A stretch of DNA of 64,000 bases from Flavobacteriaceae bacterium (lineage in GTDB: Bacteria > Bacteroidota > Bacteroidia > Flavobacteriales > Flavobacteriaceae), in the NCBI GenBank assembly GCA_018669795.1, contig JABHSQ010000005.1:62001-126000 (forward strand), written 5' to 3'. Below the pieces are notes generated by a model that did not search any database, was not told where the DNA came from, and saw only the letters and a list, made by a program, of their open reading frames with translations. Positions 1-8,460 of this stretch are shown here, in pieces (position 1 is the stretch's first letter; every line of letters starts with the position of its first letter). The position numbers and the translations under genes were made by a program.

Positions 1-148
1 AATCAAATTTTATTAAATAGATGATCGCTAAATGAATAAAAAAGCTGAGTAATGCCAATTTGAGAATTAGGTTTTCAGCTTTTCCTCGCATTTTTTCAGA
101 GAGAAACTTATCGAAAATATATGGCACTATATTTTTTGTATTAATCAT
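1..148 (-). CDS. Partial CDS at window edge, putative membrane protein N-terminus
   Basis: Read on the minus strand, an ATG at 148-146 opens a frame with no stop for 49 codons until it leaves the window at position 1. The visible protein begins MINTKNIVPYIFDKFL, has a basic stretch (SEKMRGKAENLILK) and then a hydrophobic segment at about residues 30-46 (LALLSFFIHLAIIYLI), which looks like a first membrane helix on the inside-to-outside pattern. No family can be named from so little sequence. It runs in the same direction as the following genes, but 147 bp separate it from the DUF3050 gene, so it is probably a separate unit. Confidence 0.55.
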   Translation of the reverse strand, partial: MINTKNIVPYIFDKFLSEKMRGKAENLILKLALLSFFIHLAIIYLIKFD

Positions 149-295
149 TAAAATATATTTTACACAACTATTTGTGGTTAATAATAACTGTTATAAGTAA
201 CTAATTTAACAAATATAACCGAATGTAATGTTATTACTTACTTTTTTTGATCAAACAAGGACTAATTTTTAAATATACAACGTATTATATCTTAG

Positions 296-1063
296 TTATT
301 TAGTTAGAATTAAATCGTTAATTGCATCCCAAAGCTTAATTCTTATTGCTAAAGATTGCTTAGCTACGGCTAGTGTTTCATTCCATTTTTGATCATCTTC
401 TTTACATAATTCTGCAATCATTTTAAGGGATAGTGGTCCATGCTCATCTCCATCTAATTCAATATGACGTTCCAAATAATACCTTAGTTTGTTATAAGAT
501 TTGTTTTCAGAATCGGAATTTTTAAGAATTTCTATAAACATATCTGGAATTACATCTTCTCTTCCAAAGGTAAAAGCAGCAGCTACAAGATGTGTTTTTT
601 TTGTTTCAATAATTGAAAATGAAAATCGAACAAAATCTGCTACTCTTTTATCAATTTTTATTTCATTCAACGAATATTGAACAGTATTTCCTGATTTAAT
701 AAGTTTTATAAATTTATTTATTTCATCTTTATTTGCATTAGTCTGCGACATTGCATCCAAGTACATTTCAAAATGACTTTTAGGTACGCCAATTTCATTA
801 ATGTCACTTTCTTCACCGTGAACTATTTCATTAATAAATCTTGATAAGATTGGGTTTTTTGGCGGTGTCCAGGGTATATCAACAGTGGTTAGATTTTGTT
901 GAAGACTTTTTAACAGAGACATAAAATCCCATACTGCAAATACGTGGCTTTCCATAAATATTTTTATATCTTCTATGGTCTTTAAATTTTTATAAAGGTT
1001 ATGAGCTTTTAATTGATTTCGCAATTCAAAAATCTCATTTTCTATGTGTTGTATTCTATTCAT
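296..1063 (-). CDS. DUF3050 family protein (heme oxygenase-like fold)
   Basis: The 255-residue product matches the DUF3050 family from end to end. It has the characteristic early segment around residues 38-55 ([15 protein letters not shown]), a WTPP motif near 65, FGRED near 166-170 and a His/Glu-rich segment ([15 protein letters not shown]) at about 195-209. DUF3050 proteins are predicted to adopt the heme oxygenase/TenA-type all-helical fold, and the conserved His and Glu residues suggest a metal or cofactor site. The reaction is unknown. There is no signal peptide, so a cytosolic protein is expected. The ATG at 1063-1061 is the natural start because the family match begins there. The neighbours give no functional hint. 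Confidence 0.8.
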   Translation of the reverse strand: MNRIQHIENEIFELRNQLKAHNLYKNLKTIEDIKIFMESHVFAVWDFMSLLKSLQQNLTTVDIPWTPPKNPILSRFINEIVHGEESDINEIGVPKSHFEMYLDAMSQTNANKDEINKFIKLIKSGNTVQYSLNEIKIDKRVADFVRFSFSIIETKKTHLVAAAFTFGREDVIPDMFIEILKNSDSENKSYNKLRYYLERHIELDGDEHGPLSLKMIAELCKEDDQKWNETLAVAKQSLAIRIKLWDAINDLILTK

Positions 1064-1257
1064 TCTATTTTTTAAATTGTATTAACTCTTTTTAAAAATT
1101 ATAGTAAGAAGTTTTAATCTAATTACCTTTTTTTTAATTGGCAAATTTACAATTTTACCATTAAATCCTTTAAACTATCAAATTTTAAATTTGACTAATA
1201 TTTAGTTGCTGATGATTTGGTAAGTAATCGTTATTTTTTTTAGATTGATTACGAATA

Positions 1258-2046
1258 CTATTCAGTCCATAAGTTTCCGATGGAATATGTTTTTGCTTTT
1301 CCGCTAATGATGACTCTATTTTTTTTATTTTGGCAATGTAACTTTCCTCCTCTATCTGAAATTTGTATTGCATTTAGTTTATTTTTAGAGAGCCTTAACG
1401 ACCAAAATGGGATTAATGAGCAATGTGCGGAACCAGTTACAGGATCTTCCAAAATTGACGCTTGTGGCGTGAAAAATCTTGATACAAAATCGCAATTTTC
1501 TCCTTTTGACGTAACAATTACTCCACCGGGATCAAGGTTTATTTGGTCAAATATTTGTTTGTCAATTTTGATGTTTACAATATCTTGTTCAGTATCATAG
1601 ATCAGCAAATAGTCTCTTGATTTGTAAATTTCTTTTGGTTGGATATTTAAAGATGCTCTAATTACTTCTGGTAGTTTTGAAATTATGGGCATCCGGGAAG
1701 GTAAGTCTAAGTAATAAGTGTCATTTTTTGTAAGAACAGTTAAATCTCCACTCCGTGTTTTAAAGAGTATGCGATCCTTGGGGTAGTTTAAAATTGTCTT
1801 TAAACAATGAGCAGTTGCGAGTGTAGCGTGTCCGCATAAATCCATCTCAATTTCTGGTGTAAACCATCGTAAATGTATTTTATTATTTTTTTTTACAAAA
1901 AATGCAGTCTCAGGGACTGCATTTTCTTTAGCGATTTTCAATAATAGTTCATCAGGCAACCATTCTTTTAATAGAATAACACAAGCTGGATTTCCGGAAA
2001 ACATTTTATCGGTAAATGCATTTATTTGAAATAATTTAAGTTTCAA
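1258..2046 (-). CDS. PhzF family phenazine biosynthesis-like isomerase/epimerase
   Basis: This 262-residue protein carries the PhzF/diaminopimelate-epimerase fold signature. FSGNPACVIL lies at about 16-25, the catalytic-type acid in VPETAFF at Glu46, the glycine-rich loop DLCGHATLATAH at 69-80, and the C-terminal half-motif DPVTGSAHCS near 196-205. In phenazine producers PhzF isomerises trans-2,3-dihydro-3-hydroxyanthranilate. No phenazine genes are present here, so this is one of the many PhzF-like proteins of unknown substrate. The start appears to be TTG (2046-2044), directly preceded in frame by TAA, because the first in-frame ATG would remove the conserved N-terminal strand. Cytosolic. 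Confidence 0.88.
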   Translation of the reverse strand: MKLKLFQINAFTDKMFSGNPACVILLKEWLPDELLLKIAKENAVPETAFFVKKNNKIHLRWFTPEIEMDLCGHATLATAHCLKTILNYPKDRILFKTRSGDLTVLTKNDTYYLDLPSRMPIISKLPEVIRASLNIQPKEIYKSRDYLLIYDTEQDIVNIKIDKQIFDQINLDPGGVIVTSKGENCDFVSRFFTPQASILEDPVTGSAHCSLIPFWSLRLSKNKLNAIQISDRGGKLHCQNKKNRVIISGKAKTYSIGNLWTE

Positions 2047-2115
2047 TTATTATATAAAATTTAACTGCGAAAAAGATTTTTTTTAAAATATTAATAACTC
2101 TTTATGAGCTAATTT

Positions 2116-2457
2116 TTATTGCAACCATTCAGCTTTTCCTGTATCCATATTATAGTAGGCGCCAACAATTTTAATTTCCCCTTTATCTTCCATCTCTTTT
2201 AAAATTGGACTGTTGATTCTAATTTGTTCGATACTATTATTTACATTACTATCACAAACCATATGAACAAAATCGAGATTTTTTGAAGTTCTTTCTCCTT
2301 CATACACAACATCATCAACTGCCGGTTTTATTTTTTCAAGCATAGCCGTAATGTTCCCTAATTCAACATTGTCAATAGCTGCTTTTACAGCATCACAATG
2401 CTCATGTCCCAAAACTAAAATTAATTTTGCACCAGAAACTTTACAAGCAAATTCCAT
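2116..2457 (-). pseudogene. Truncated beta-class carbonic anhydrase, C-terminal half only
   Basis: The 113 residues align with the second half of beta-carbonic anhydrases of the periplasmic Bacteroidetes type. They include the start of the central helix (MEFACKVSGAKLILVLGHEHC) with zinc ligands His18 and Cys21, and the C-terminal strand region ending in GAYYNMDTGKAEWLQ. The N-terminal half is absent, including the first zinc cysteine and the Asp-Arg dyad of the CxDSR motif. The residue after the zinc cysteine is Asp (HCDAV), where the family normally has Gly. Family members are usually about 200 residues or more. The immediately upstream DNA is a relic of an unrelated gene. The fragment cannot form a normal active site and is best treated as a deletion remnant. 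Confidence 0.8.
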
Positions 2458-2567
2458 CCTGCATTAAAATGTGCTAACACTATACCGTCACTTATCTTTT
2501 GAGCAAATATATTATTGCTTAAAAACAAGATACTGATAAACGTTATTAATTTAGCTAATTTTATAAA
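2458..2567 (-). pseudogene. Signal-peptide relic of a thioredoxin-like secreted protein
   Basis: Directly downstream in frame of the stop of the small lipoprotein gene, and directly upstream of the carbonic anhydrase fragment, the minus strand reads KLAKLITFISILFLSNNIFAQ, a clear Sec signal peptide with an AxxQ-type end. It is followed by KISDGIVLAHFNAGWN, which resembles the first strand of the small secreted thioredoxin-like proteins common in Flavobacteriaceae (IVxxFNAxFN). It has no ATG and its frame terminates shortly after entering the carbonic anhydrase DNA. It looks like the left side of a deletion junction. The family assignment is recalled from similarity by eye and is tentative. 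Confidence 0.4.
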
Positions 2568-2822
2568 TTATTTTAGTTTGTCTAGTTTCTCTTCCATTCT
2601 AATTAAACGATCTTTTAATTCTTTAAGAATCTTTATAACCTCATCAGATTTTAAAGTATCTTGTTGTTCTTTTGTTAAAACTTCTTCAACTAGACCTTTC
2701 ATTTGTTTATTTTTTTCAATAAACTCTTTTTCATTTGCTGGATTAGATTTTTTTTCTTGATTACAAGCTATTAAAGAAAAGAATGTAAAAGCAATTACAA
2801 CGAATTTAATTTGTCTGTTCAT
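2568..2822 (-). CDS. Small lipoprotein of unknown function
   Basis: The 84-residue product has a short basic N-terminus, a hydrophobic stretch and a lipobox ending in LIAC with Cys20. A charged, probably coiled-coil C-terminal half (residues about 45-84) follows, rich in Lys, Glu and Leu. It should be an outer or inner membrane lipoprotein facing the periplasm. The stretch VEEVLTKEQQDTLKSDEVIKIL resembles the segment just after the lipobox of periplasmic beta-carbonic anhydrases, so it may itself be a remodelled N-terminus of such an enzyme, whose C-terminal half lies 110 bp downstream. It may equally be an independent small lipoprotein. Confidence 0.6.
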   Translation of the reverse strand: MNRQIKFVVIAFTFFSLIACNQEKKSNPANEKEFIEKNKQMKGLVEEVLTKEQQDTLKSDEVIKILKELKDRLIRMEEKLDKLK

Positions 2823-2955
2823 GATTTTTTTTTAATATTATTTTTAAGTTTTTTAATTTTTTTTATAGGATTAATTTAAAACCTAGTTAGGACTAGGTAA
2901 ATATATATAAAAAGATTGAAATGTCTATAATGATTATTTCTTAAAATCCTTTTCT

Positions 2956-3567
2956 CTAAAAGTTTATAAAATAATTACTGATCCCACTTAGTATACTTTG
3001 TATTGCATAAGAAGCTAAAATTAATCCCATAATTTTACTTAAAACAGTAATTCCATAACTTCCTATTAACTTTTGCAAATAATTTGCTGTTAAAAGGGTC
3101 AAGCAAGTAATTCCTATAACAATTAATACGACAAAGGTTGTAATGGCTTGTTCTTTAATTGAGTAGATTTGATTATTGGTCATTAAAACAACTGCCATAA
3201 TAGCTCCTGGTGAGGCTAAGGAGGGAATTGCAATTGGAAATATAGTAACGTGTTTATAGTCTGTAATTCTATTTTTTTCCTGTTCAGGTTTTCCTTCTCC
3301 GAATATCATTGTTAATGCAAACAAGAAAAGAATCACACCACCAGAAATTTGAAATGCGTCAAGGGAGACTTCCATACCATCTAAAATTACTTGCCCAATG
3401 ACAATAAAAAATAGAAGTATTAAAAAAGCCATTATTGATGCCCGAATTGCAATTTTCTTTTTATGAATTATATCAAATTCTTTAGTTGCTTCCAGGTAGA
3501 CAGGTATTGTTCCTATTGGATCAATTACTGCGAAAATAAAAAATACTGTTGTTAAAATTTCAGCCAT
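2956..3567 (-). CDS. MarC family (UPF0056) integral membrane protein
   Basis: The protein of 203 residues has six predicted membrane segments and the MarC family hallmarks. These are the N-terminal FFIFAVIDPIGTIPVY motif at about 9-24, the internal ISGGVILFLFAL segment near 75-86, and the second DPIG-like helix replaced by PSLASPGAIM around 115-124, which is normal for the family. The length is typical. MarC proteins sit in the cytoplasmic membrane. The original link to multiple antibiotic resistance was not upheld and the transported substrate is unknown. It appears to be a single-gene unit with more than 130 bp of non-coding DNA on each side. Confidence 0.88.
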   Translation of the reverse strand: MAEILTTVFFIFAVIDPIGTIPVYLEATKEFDIIHKKKIAIRASIMAFLILLFFIVIGQVILDGMEVSLDAFQISGGVILFLFALTMIFGEGKPEQEKNRITDYKHVTIFPIAIPSLASPGAIMAVVLMTNNQIYSIKEQAITTFVVLIVIGITCLTLLTANYLQKLIGSYGITVLSKIMGLILASYAIQSILSGISNYFINF

Positions 3568-3753
3568 ATTAATTTGATTGAGTTATACTGGACCTTACCA
3601 TTCCGAATGAAAGGTCAATTTTGCATGCATTGATTCTTGTTGTTTTAATTAGTTTTTCATTTTTACTGAATTTATTATACCTTTTTTAAAATACCATTAA
3701 GAAACTCTTAGTTATGTAGATTTATTTTTTTATATTTTCTAAAAAGATATCTG

Positions 3754-4240
3754 TTAAAGAGTTTTTAGAGCCATAATTACAGGATAATATAAGCCGAGTA
3801 TTAAAATCAAGGTTAAGAATGGCCTGTTCACATTTTGAAATTTATAGTTTTTATTTTTAATAGCATCAACACCATGATTAATTGCTGAAAAAAAGATAAA
3901 GAAAAAGAATGTAAAAAGAATTGTCAACTCCGACCTAATGCCCCAATTACATAAATATACAACTACTGCAATTACTGCATAAGACAACAATGCAATAGCT
4001 GATTGGCGTTGATAATTACTACCAACTTCAAAACCCTTCATTTTTGCAGACTCATTACCTAAAAAAAAGTCCTTCAAGGCCAGATGTGCCTTATAAAGCA
4101 ACAATAATAACAGGTATCATAAAGTGTAGTTGAGCGATAGGATCATATGTCCCTGTATAGCCAATTTTATAGCCCCAATAAAACGCAACTACTGTACCTA
4201 AAATCCTTGATATACCTAATAATTTCAACAAATAGCTCAT
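3754..4240 (-). pseudogene. Frameshifted membrane protein gene (DUF6790-like)
   Basis: Read on the minus strand from ATG 4240, the gene encodes MSYLLKLLGISRILGTVVAF and a second helix (HFMIPVIIVAL) before an in-frame TAA at 4093-4091. The same frame continues GTSGLEGLF up to a run of eight T (plus-strand A8 at 4061-4068). With one T fewer, the frame would join smoothly to LGNESAKMKGFEVGSNYQRQSAIALL and two or three more helices ending at 3754. The combined product would be about 160 residues with 4-5 helices. The organisation resembles the DUF6790 membrane family, but that name is tentative. A stop plus a homopolymer frameshift indicates a pseudogene, unless one of them is a sequencing error. 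Confidence 0.65.
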
Positions 4241-4305
4241 ATTTTTCTCATTATTAAACACCTTTTTTATAGATTTTATCTTACTGTTTTTAGTATTAAT
4301 TGCAT

Positions 4306-4947
4306 TTATTTTTGTTTGAGTTCCGCATGAATTTTTTGTTTAATTTCTTCATATTTATTTTTTAATTCATCAGGAATTTCACCATGCATTGCGTTTAGTT
4401 TTTTTAATTTTAATGATAGAAAAACACTAAATACCCCGCCAGTAATTAATGTCAATCCTGTCCAAAAAACAATTGTCTTTCCTGCAAATAATGGGTTCCA
4501 GATTAATAGGAATGAAAAGAACACTCCAAACACTCCAATGAGCATAAGATTTCCCCAATCTGAAATCCCATAGTTTTTTAATTCTATGGCATAACTTATT
4601 CCACCAATTGAACGAAAAAGAATAAGAAAACCTACATAAATGGGTAATGTCACCATTGATATTTCGGGATGTATAAACAGTAATACTCCCAGAAGGAAAG
4701 TAAAGGTGCCAAAAATCAATGTCCATCCCCAATTATCAATTTTATTGCGATTAGCTATTGAGAAAATAATTTCTGTCAAACCTGAAAAAAGGAAGGAAAC
4801 ACTAAAAATTATTGCTAGCGCTAAATATGACTCTAAAGGTGATGTTAAAGTATAGATGCCAATTCCTGTGAAAATTAACCCAACTATTAAAGGAATATAC
4901 CAATGTTCAATTGAGTTCTTAATTGTTTTAATAAAAGTGCTGCTCAT
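4306..4947 (-). CDS. HdeD/DUF308 family membrane protein
   Basis: The 213-residue protein shows six hydrophobic helices arranged as three pairs, with the family pattern of small loops between them (FTGIGIYTLTSP, LLGVLLFIHPEIS, FFSFLLIWNPLFA). These correspond to the repeated two-helix units of the DUF308/HdeD family. The C-terminal 30 residues are charged and cytosolic (KLKKLNAMHGEIPDELKNK). HdeD of enterobacteria contributes to acid resistance at high cell density. In Bacteroidetes the role has not been shown. It stands alone between a decayed membrane gene and the P1 peptidase gene, with about 240 bp of non-coding sequence upstream. Confidence 0.85.
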   Translation of the reverse strand: MSSTFIKTIKNSIEHWYIPLIVGLIFTGIGIYTLTSPLESYLALAIIFSVSFLFSGLTEIIFSIANRNKIDNWGWTLIFGTFTFLLGVLLFIHPEISMVTLPIYVGFLILFRSIGGISYAIELKNYGISDWGNLMLIGVFGVFFSFLLIWNPLFAGKTIVFWTGLTLITGGVFSVFLSLKLKKLNAMHGEIPDELKNKYEEIKQKIHAELKQK

Positions 4948-5190
4948 TATTATTGTTATTATATTAAATGCCTACTCTATAAGTTTTCGGCTACCCTTTT
5001 TATTCTTTATGTAACCCATTAAAATTAGGTTAATTACTCTTTCAAAACAACTAAAACAGAAAATAATACCAAATAATTTTTTTATATTTTCTATGGAGTA
5101 AGTATTTTTCCATATTTAATATACCATTAATTACGAATAAGCTTTGTGTTGTGCTTTTAGTAATTAATTTTTTAAGGAGCTAATAGCTAA

Positions 5191-6366
5191 TTATTCTTTT
5201 AGACGATTATATTTTTTCAAGGTTTTAATCAGTAAATCATGTGGTAAAGCATAAGCCTTATTTCCGTTAATGCCTTCCATAGTTTCCGCTGCTACCATTG
5301 CATTAATAATCGCTTCTTCAACTGCTTGAACAGTTGCTTCAAAAACGGGCATTAGTAAATCATTTGGTACTGATTTTACGTTGGTAGTTTCATCTATATT
5401 AAATGCATTTTCATTCGCAGTTGAGAAGGCTAAAAAAATATCTCCTGAACCATTACTTCCTCGACCACCTACAATACCAATTCCCAACGGAATTCTTTGG
5501 GCTATTCTTTTTAATTGATGAGGTAAAAGAGGCACGTCTGTTGCAATAATTACTATAATTGAACCATCTCCTTCTTGTCTCCTCGATTTTGGTGGCGCAT
5601 TAAATTTAGTATTTAAAGTGTCCTTTAATTCAATTCCAACAGGTACACCTGCGATTGATAAATTTCTTTTAGCTCCAAAATTTGATTGGACGATTGCACC
5701 AACTGTATAAGTTGAATTCTTTATTTTAAAAATTCTTGAAGATGTTCCAGTCCCTCCTTTAAAACCCAAACACATCATTCCTGTTCCTCCACCAACATTT
5801 CCCTCGTTAATTTTTCCACTCGATGAATTTTGTATGGCTTCTAAAACATGTTTTTCTTTTACGTGAAACCCATAAATATCATTTAGGAAACCATCATAAG
5901 TTTCAGCAACCACAGGATAGGTGTACCACCAATCTTCTCCGTTATACCAATCTGTATCTACATACCATTTTAATACCGCATCTCTAACAACTCCAACACT
6001 ATTTGTATTAGTTATCATAATTGGTGTTTCCAAAAAACCTGATTCAGTAACCCAAGTAGTACCTGTCATTTCTCCGTTACCATTAAGACTATACCAATTG
6101 GCATAAACTGGACTAAATTTTTTGTCTTTTCCTCTTGGGAATATTGCAGTAACTCCAGTTCTTATAGGTCCTTTTCCCGCAATGTTTTCTCCTGTTCCAG
6201 AAATAATAGTGCTATAACCTACTTCAACTCCTTTAACATCTGTAATAGCGTTAAATTCTCCTGTTGTTCCAACAAATGGAACTCCTAAATCTCTTGCTCT
6301 TGGTTTTTGTCCATAACATTGAAAACAAATAATTAGTACTATAAAAACGATATTTAATCTTTTCAT
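5191..6366 (-). CDS. Secreted P1 family (S58, DmpA-type) peptidase
   Basis: The 391-residue precursor has a Sec signal peptide (residues 1-19, ending CYGQ). The mature DmpA/P1 fold follows, opening RARDLGVPFVGTTGEFNAITDVKGVEVGYSTI. GNVGGGTGM at about 189-197 and KGGTGTSSR at about 203-211 are the family motifs. P1 enzymes self-cleave before a Thr/Ser nucleophile in the second of these, giving alpha and beta chains of an L-aminopeptidase/D-esterase. The NAMVAAETMEG segment near the C-terminus (about 353-363) is also typical. The location is probably periplasmic. The substrate is not predictable. It is transcribed alone or ahead of HdeD, with no gene overlap. Confidence 0.9.
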   Translation of the reverse strand: MKRLNIVFIVLIICFQCYGQKPRARDLGVPFVGTTGEFNAITDVKGVEVGYSTIISGTGENIAGKGPIRTGVTAIFPRGKDKKFSPVYANWYSLNGNGEMTGTTWVTESGFLETPIMITNTNSVGVVRDAVLKWYVDTDWYNGEDWWYTYPVVAETYDGFLNDIYGFHVKEKHVLEAIQNSSSGKINEGNVGGGTGMMCLGFKGGTGTSSRIFKIKNSTYTVGAIVQSNFGAKRNLSIAGVPVGIELKDTLNTKFNAPPKSRRQEGDGSIIVIIATDVPLLPHQLKRIAQRIPLGIGIVGGRGSNGSGDIFLAFSTANENAFNIDETTNVKSVPNDLLMPVFEATVQAVEEAIINAMVAAETMEGINGNKAYALPHDLLIKTLKKYNRLKE

Positions 6367-6426
6367 ATGGGTTTTTTTTAATAGGGTGTTTTTTTCCGGA
6401 ATTAACTGTCTGGTTAAATAATCGAT

Positions 6427-6933
6427 TTAGCCATTTTTTTTCTTCTTGTTAGTATTTATCAAAAAATAGATTATTGGAATAAAAATCATTCCCATTGTTA
6501 ATGGTAAAAACCAAGTTCCAAGTCCATCTGTATTTCCGTTTGCATTCTGAATCGTCTTAAAAATGATCAATCCGAAAATTATCATAATTATGAATTTCAA
6601 AAATCGGATCATTCGAGATGCATTCGTGTATTGGTACAAAGCATTTTCTTTAGTTATTTCACTCGGATAATTAAATAGTTGTGGGTATTTGTTTAGAACT
6701 GTTAATCCAATAAATATTAGTGTTGAAATAATTGATAATGCAAGTATATTTGACTTATTTCCAAATCCATCTGCTTCTCCAGCTCCATTGTAATGTGTTG
6801 GAATTATATCGGGTAATTCAGAATAATTCGCAACTGTCAAAACCCACATTCCGAAAACAGCAAACCAACCTATTAGCTCAAGTATTTTGTCGGTTTGATT
6901 TAATTGTAATTCTATTTTCGGTCTTCTATCCAT
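6427..6933 (-). CDS. DUF1648 domain membrane protein
   Basis: The product is 168 residues. The DUF1648 motif (YSELPDIIPTHYNGAGEADGFGNKS, about 37-61) lies between the first and second helices, and four hydrophobic segments are present in all. DUF1648 is the N-terminal unit of SdpI-type immunity proteins and of many small membrane proteins of unknown role. Here the SdpI C-terminal domain is missing, and a short lysine-rich tail (NTNKKKKNG) ends the protein. It lies 69 bp downstream of a DUF805 gene, another small membrane protein, and the two could be co-transcribed. No specific function can be assigned. Confidence 0.82.
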   Translation of the reverse strand: MDRRPKIELQLNQTDKILELIGWFAVFGMWVLTVANYSELPDIIPTHYNGAGEADGFGNKSNILALSIISTLIFIGLTVLNKYPQLFNYPSEITKENALYQYTNASRMIRFLKFIIMIIFGLIIFKTIQNANGNTDGLGTWFLPLTMGMIFIPIIYFLINTNKKKKNG

Positions 6934-7002
6934 ATAGTCCTCTTTTTCATAATGTTGCTTTTAGATTGATTGCAATATTTTTATGGACTACTTCTCTTAT
7001 AT

Positions 7003-7407
7003 TTACAAAGTTACTTCCTTTGGATTTTCTCCGTATTGATTTTTTCCTGGTTTACTATCTGTTAGCATTAGAACTAATATCCAAATTGCTCCTATAAAAG
7101 GGATTAATGTTACTAATATCATCCAGCCACTTTTACCAATATCATGAAGTCTTCTAATTACAACTGCCAATCCAGGAATAAATAAAATTAATGCATAAAT
7201 TCCATATAATGGACCAGGACTTAGATCTACGTTTCCTTGGTCTATTATATATCCGATTCCTTTAAAGGCAATACCAAGAAAATTGTCGAGCCAAATTGCT
7301 ATCCCTCCAAAGATAATATTGAAAAGAGTAAACATCCAATATTCTTTTCTTCTTGCACGACCATTAAAGTCCGCATACTGCTTTAATACTTTTAAATACC
7401 AATTCAT
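7003..7407 (-). CDS. DUF805 family small membrane protein
   Basis: The protein of 134 residues begins with the DUF805 signature (YADFNGRARRKEYWMFTLFN, about 11-30) and has three or four hydrophobic helices. The conserved loop VIRRLHDIGKSGWMIL lies at about 83-98, followed by the tail DSKPGKNQYGENPK near 117-130. These are the diagnostic elements of the family, whose members are inner-membrane proteins of unknown function, often found near phage or stress genes. The length is typical. It precedes the DUF1648 gene in the direction of transcription. Confidence 0.88.
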   Translation of the reverse strand: MNWYLKVLKQYADFNGRARRKEYWMFTLFNIIFGGIAIWLDNFLGIAFKGIGYIIDQGNVDLSPGPLYGIYALILFIPGLAVVIRRLHDIGKSGWMILVTLIPFIGAIWILVLMLTDSKPGKNQYGENPKEVTL

Positions 7408-7540
7408 AATTTTTCTATTTAATTTTCCTGATCCTAAGGTTTTTAAGTTTCACCCCATTTATTTCTTTGGGTTCTGGTCTCCATTTTTAAGTTTTATTTA
7501 AACTTTTATTCAGTTATTTTTGCTATGCAATATACATTTT

Positions 7541-8365
7541 TTATTGCTTATAGGTTCCATCAGGTAATACAGTTGGGAACATATATTGTGTGTCGGTTAG
7601 CAGTGAGTAAATAGTAGTATCTGTGTTTTCTACTAATGTTTTCGTGTTTAAATCCCATTCTTGAGCTATTTCATTTAGTCTATTTTCTTGAGCGCCAAGA
7701 ATAGAAGTCATTGTCCAATAAATATATTCAGTTGCCATACAATCGTATTCACATGTTTGATCATCGTAAGTATACCAGGCGCTTGCTGGATATGGATTTG
7801 GAATTTTCATAAAGTTTCCGCCTCTTGCAATATCCATTGCGTTCGTTAATGAACTGCCCTCATTTTCTCCAAATATTGTTGGGTATGCATTGGCATATCC
7901 TGTATGAGTAATTACGTGCCAAACTTCTTCAATTGCAGCGTCAAATAGCCCTGTATGTCCATTTGTGTGCCAAGAAGGATTTGATTCGTCAGCACCTAAA
8001 TCTTGTGCATTAAGGTTTATTTGAGATTCTGATTTCCACATGAATAAGGCTGCATTATTTGTTGTCAATGCAGTTAGTAAAGTCATATTATCTACTGTGC
8101 CATCCTCATTATTATCTAAATATTGAGCCATTAGATTTGCTGCGTGAAGCAATTTTGAATCTTCAACATCTGAATAGGCATAGATTGGGATTCCAAAAAC
8201 ATCTACTTTTCTGTTAGTGCTTGTAAAACCTGCATCCGTATGTGCAATAATTGTAAAATTTGGATCATTTCCAGGAGAAATTACTATTGGGTTTGTGTCT
8301 TTATCATTATTGCAAGCACTGAACATTGCAAAAATCCCTACAAGAAGGCTTATTAATTTGTTCAT
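7541..8365 (-). CDS. Lipoprotein with calcium-loop-like motif, unknown family
   Basis: The 274-residue protein has a lipobox ending in SAC at Cys18 and should be a surface or periplasmic lipoprotein. Residues 84-93 (DNNEDGTVDN) look like an EF-hand or dockerin-type calcium loop. A later segment (about 146-157, EEVWHVITHTGY) places two Glu and two His close together, as in metal sites, but it is not a standard HExxH motif. The mature part is acidic and rich in Asn, Thr and Tyr, with a single pair of nearby cysteines (CEYDC) that could form a disulfide. I do not recognise the family. It is flanked by unrelated single genes. A secreted hydrolase or binding protein is possible but unproven. Confidence 0.75.
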   Translation of the reverse strand: MNKLISLLVGIFAMFSACNNDKDTNPIVISPGNDPNFTIIAHTDAGFTSTNRKVDVFGIPIYAYSDVEDSKLLHAANLMAQYLDNNEDGTVDNMTLLTALTTNNAALFMWKSESQINLNAQDLGADESNPSWHTNGHTGLFDAAIEEVWHVITHTGYANAYPTIFGENEGSSLTNAMDIARGGNFMKIPNPYPASAWYTYDDQTCEYDCMATEYIYWTMTSILGAQENRLNEIAQEWDLNTKTLVENTDTTIYSLLTDTQYMFPTVLPDGTYKQ

Positions 8366-8460
8366 TGTTACATTAATTTTATTTAACGATTATTTGCGGT
8401 TTAATTATCTATAGCACTATTTAAGATAAGGTATTCCAAAAGGAGATTTAAGGGCTACTA

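Noticed and set aside
1185-1373. A 62-residue frame (minus strand) overlapping the 3' end of the PhzF-like gene
   Set aside because: More than half lies in the coding region of the PhzF-like gene in another frame, with no recognisable domain and a poor start context. A shadow frame.
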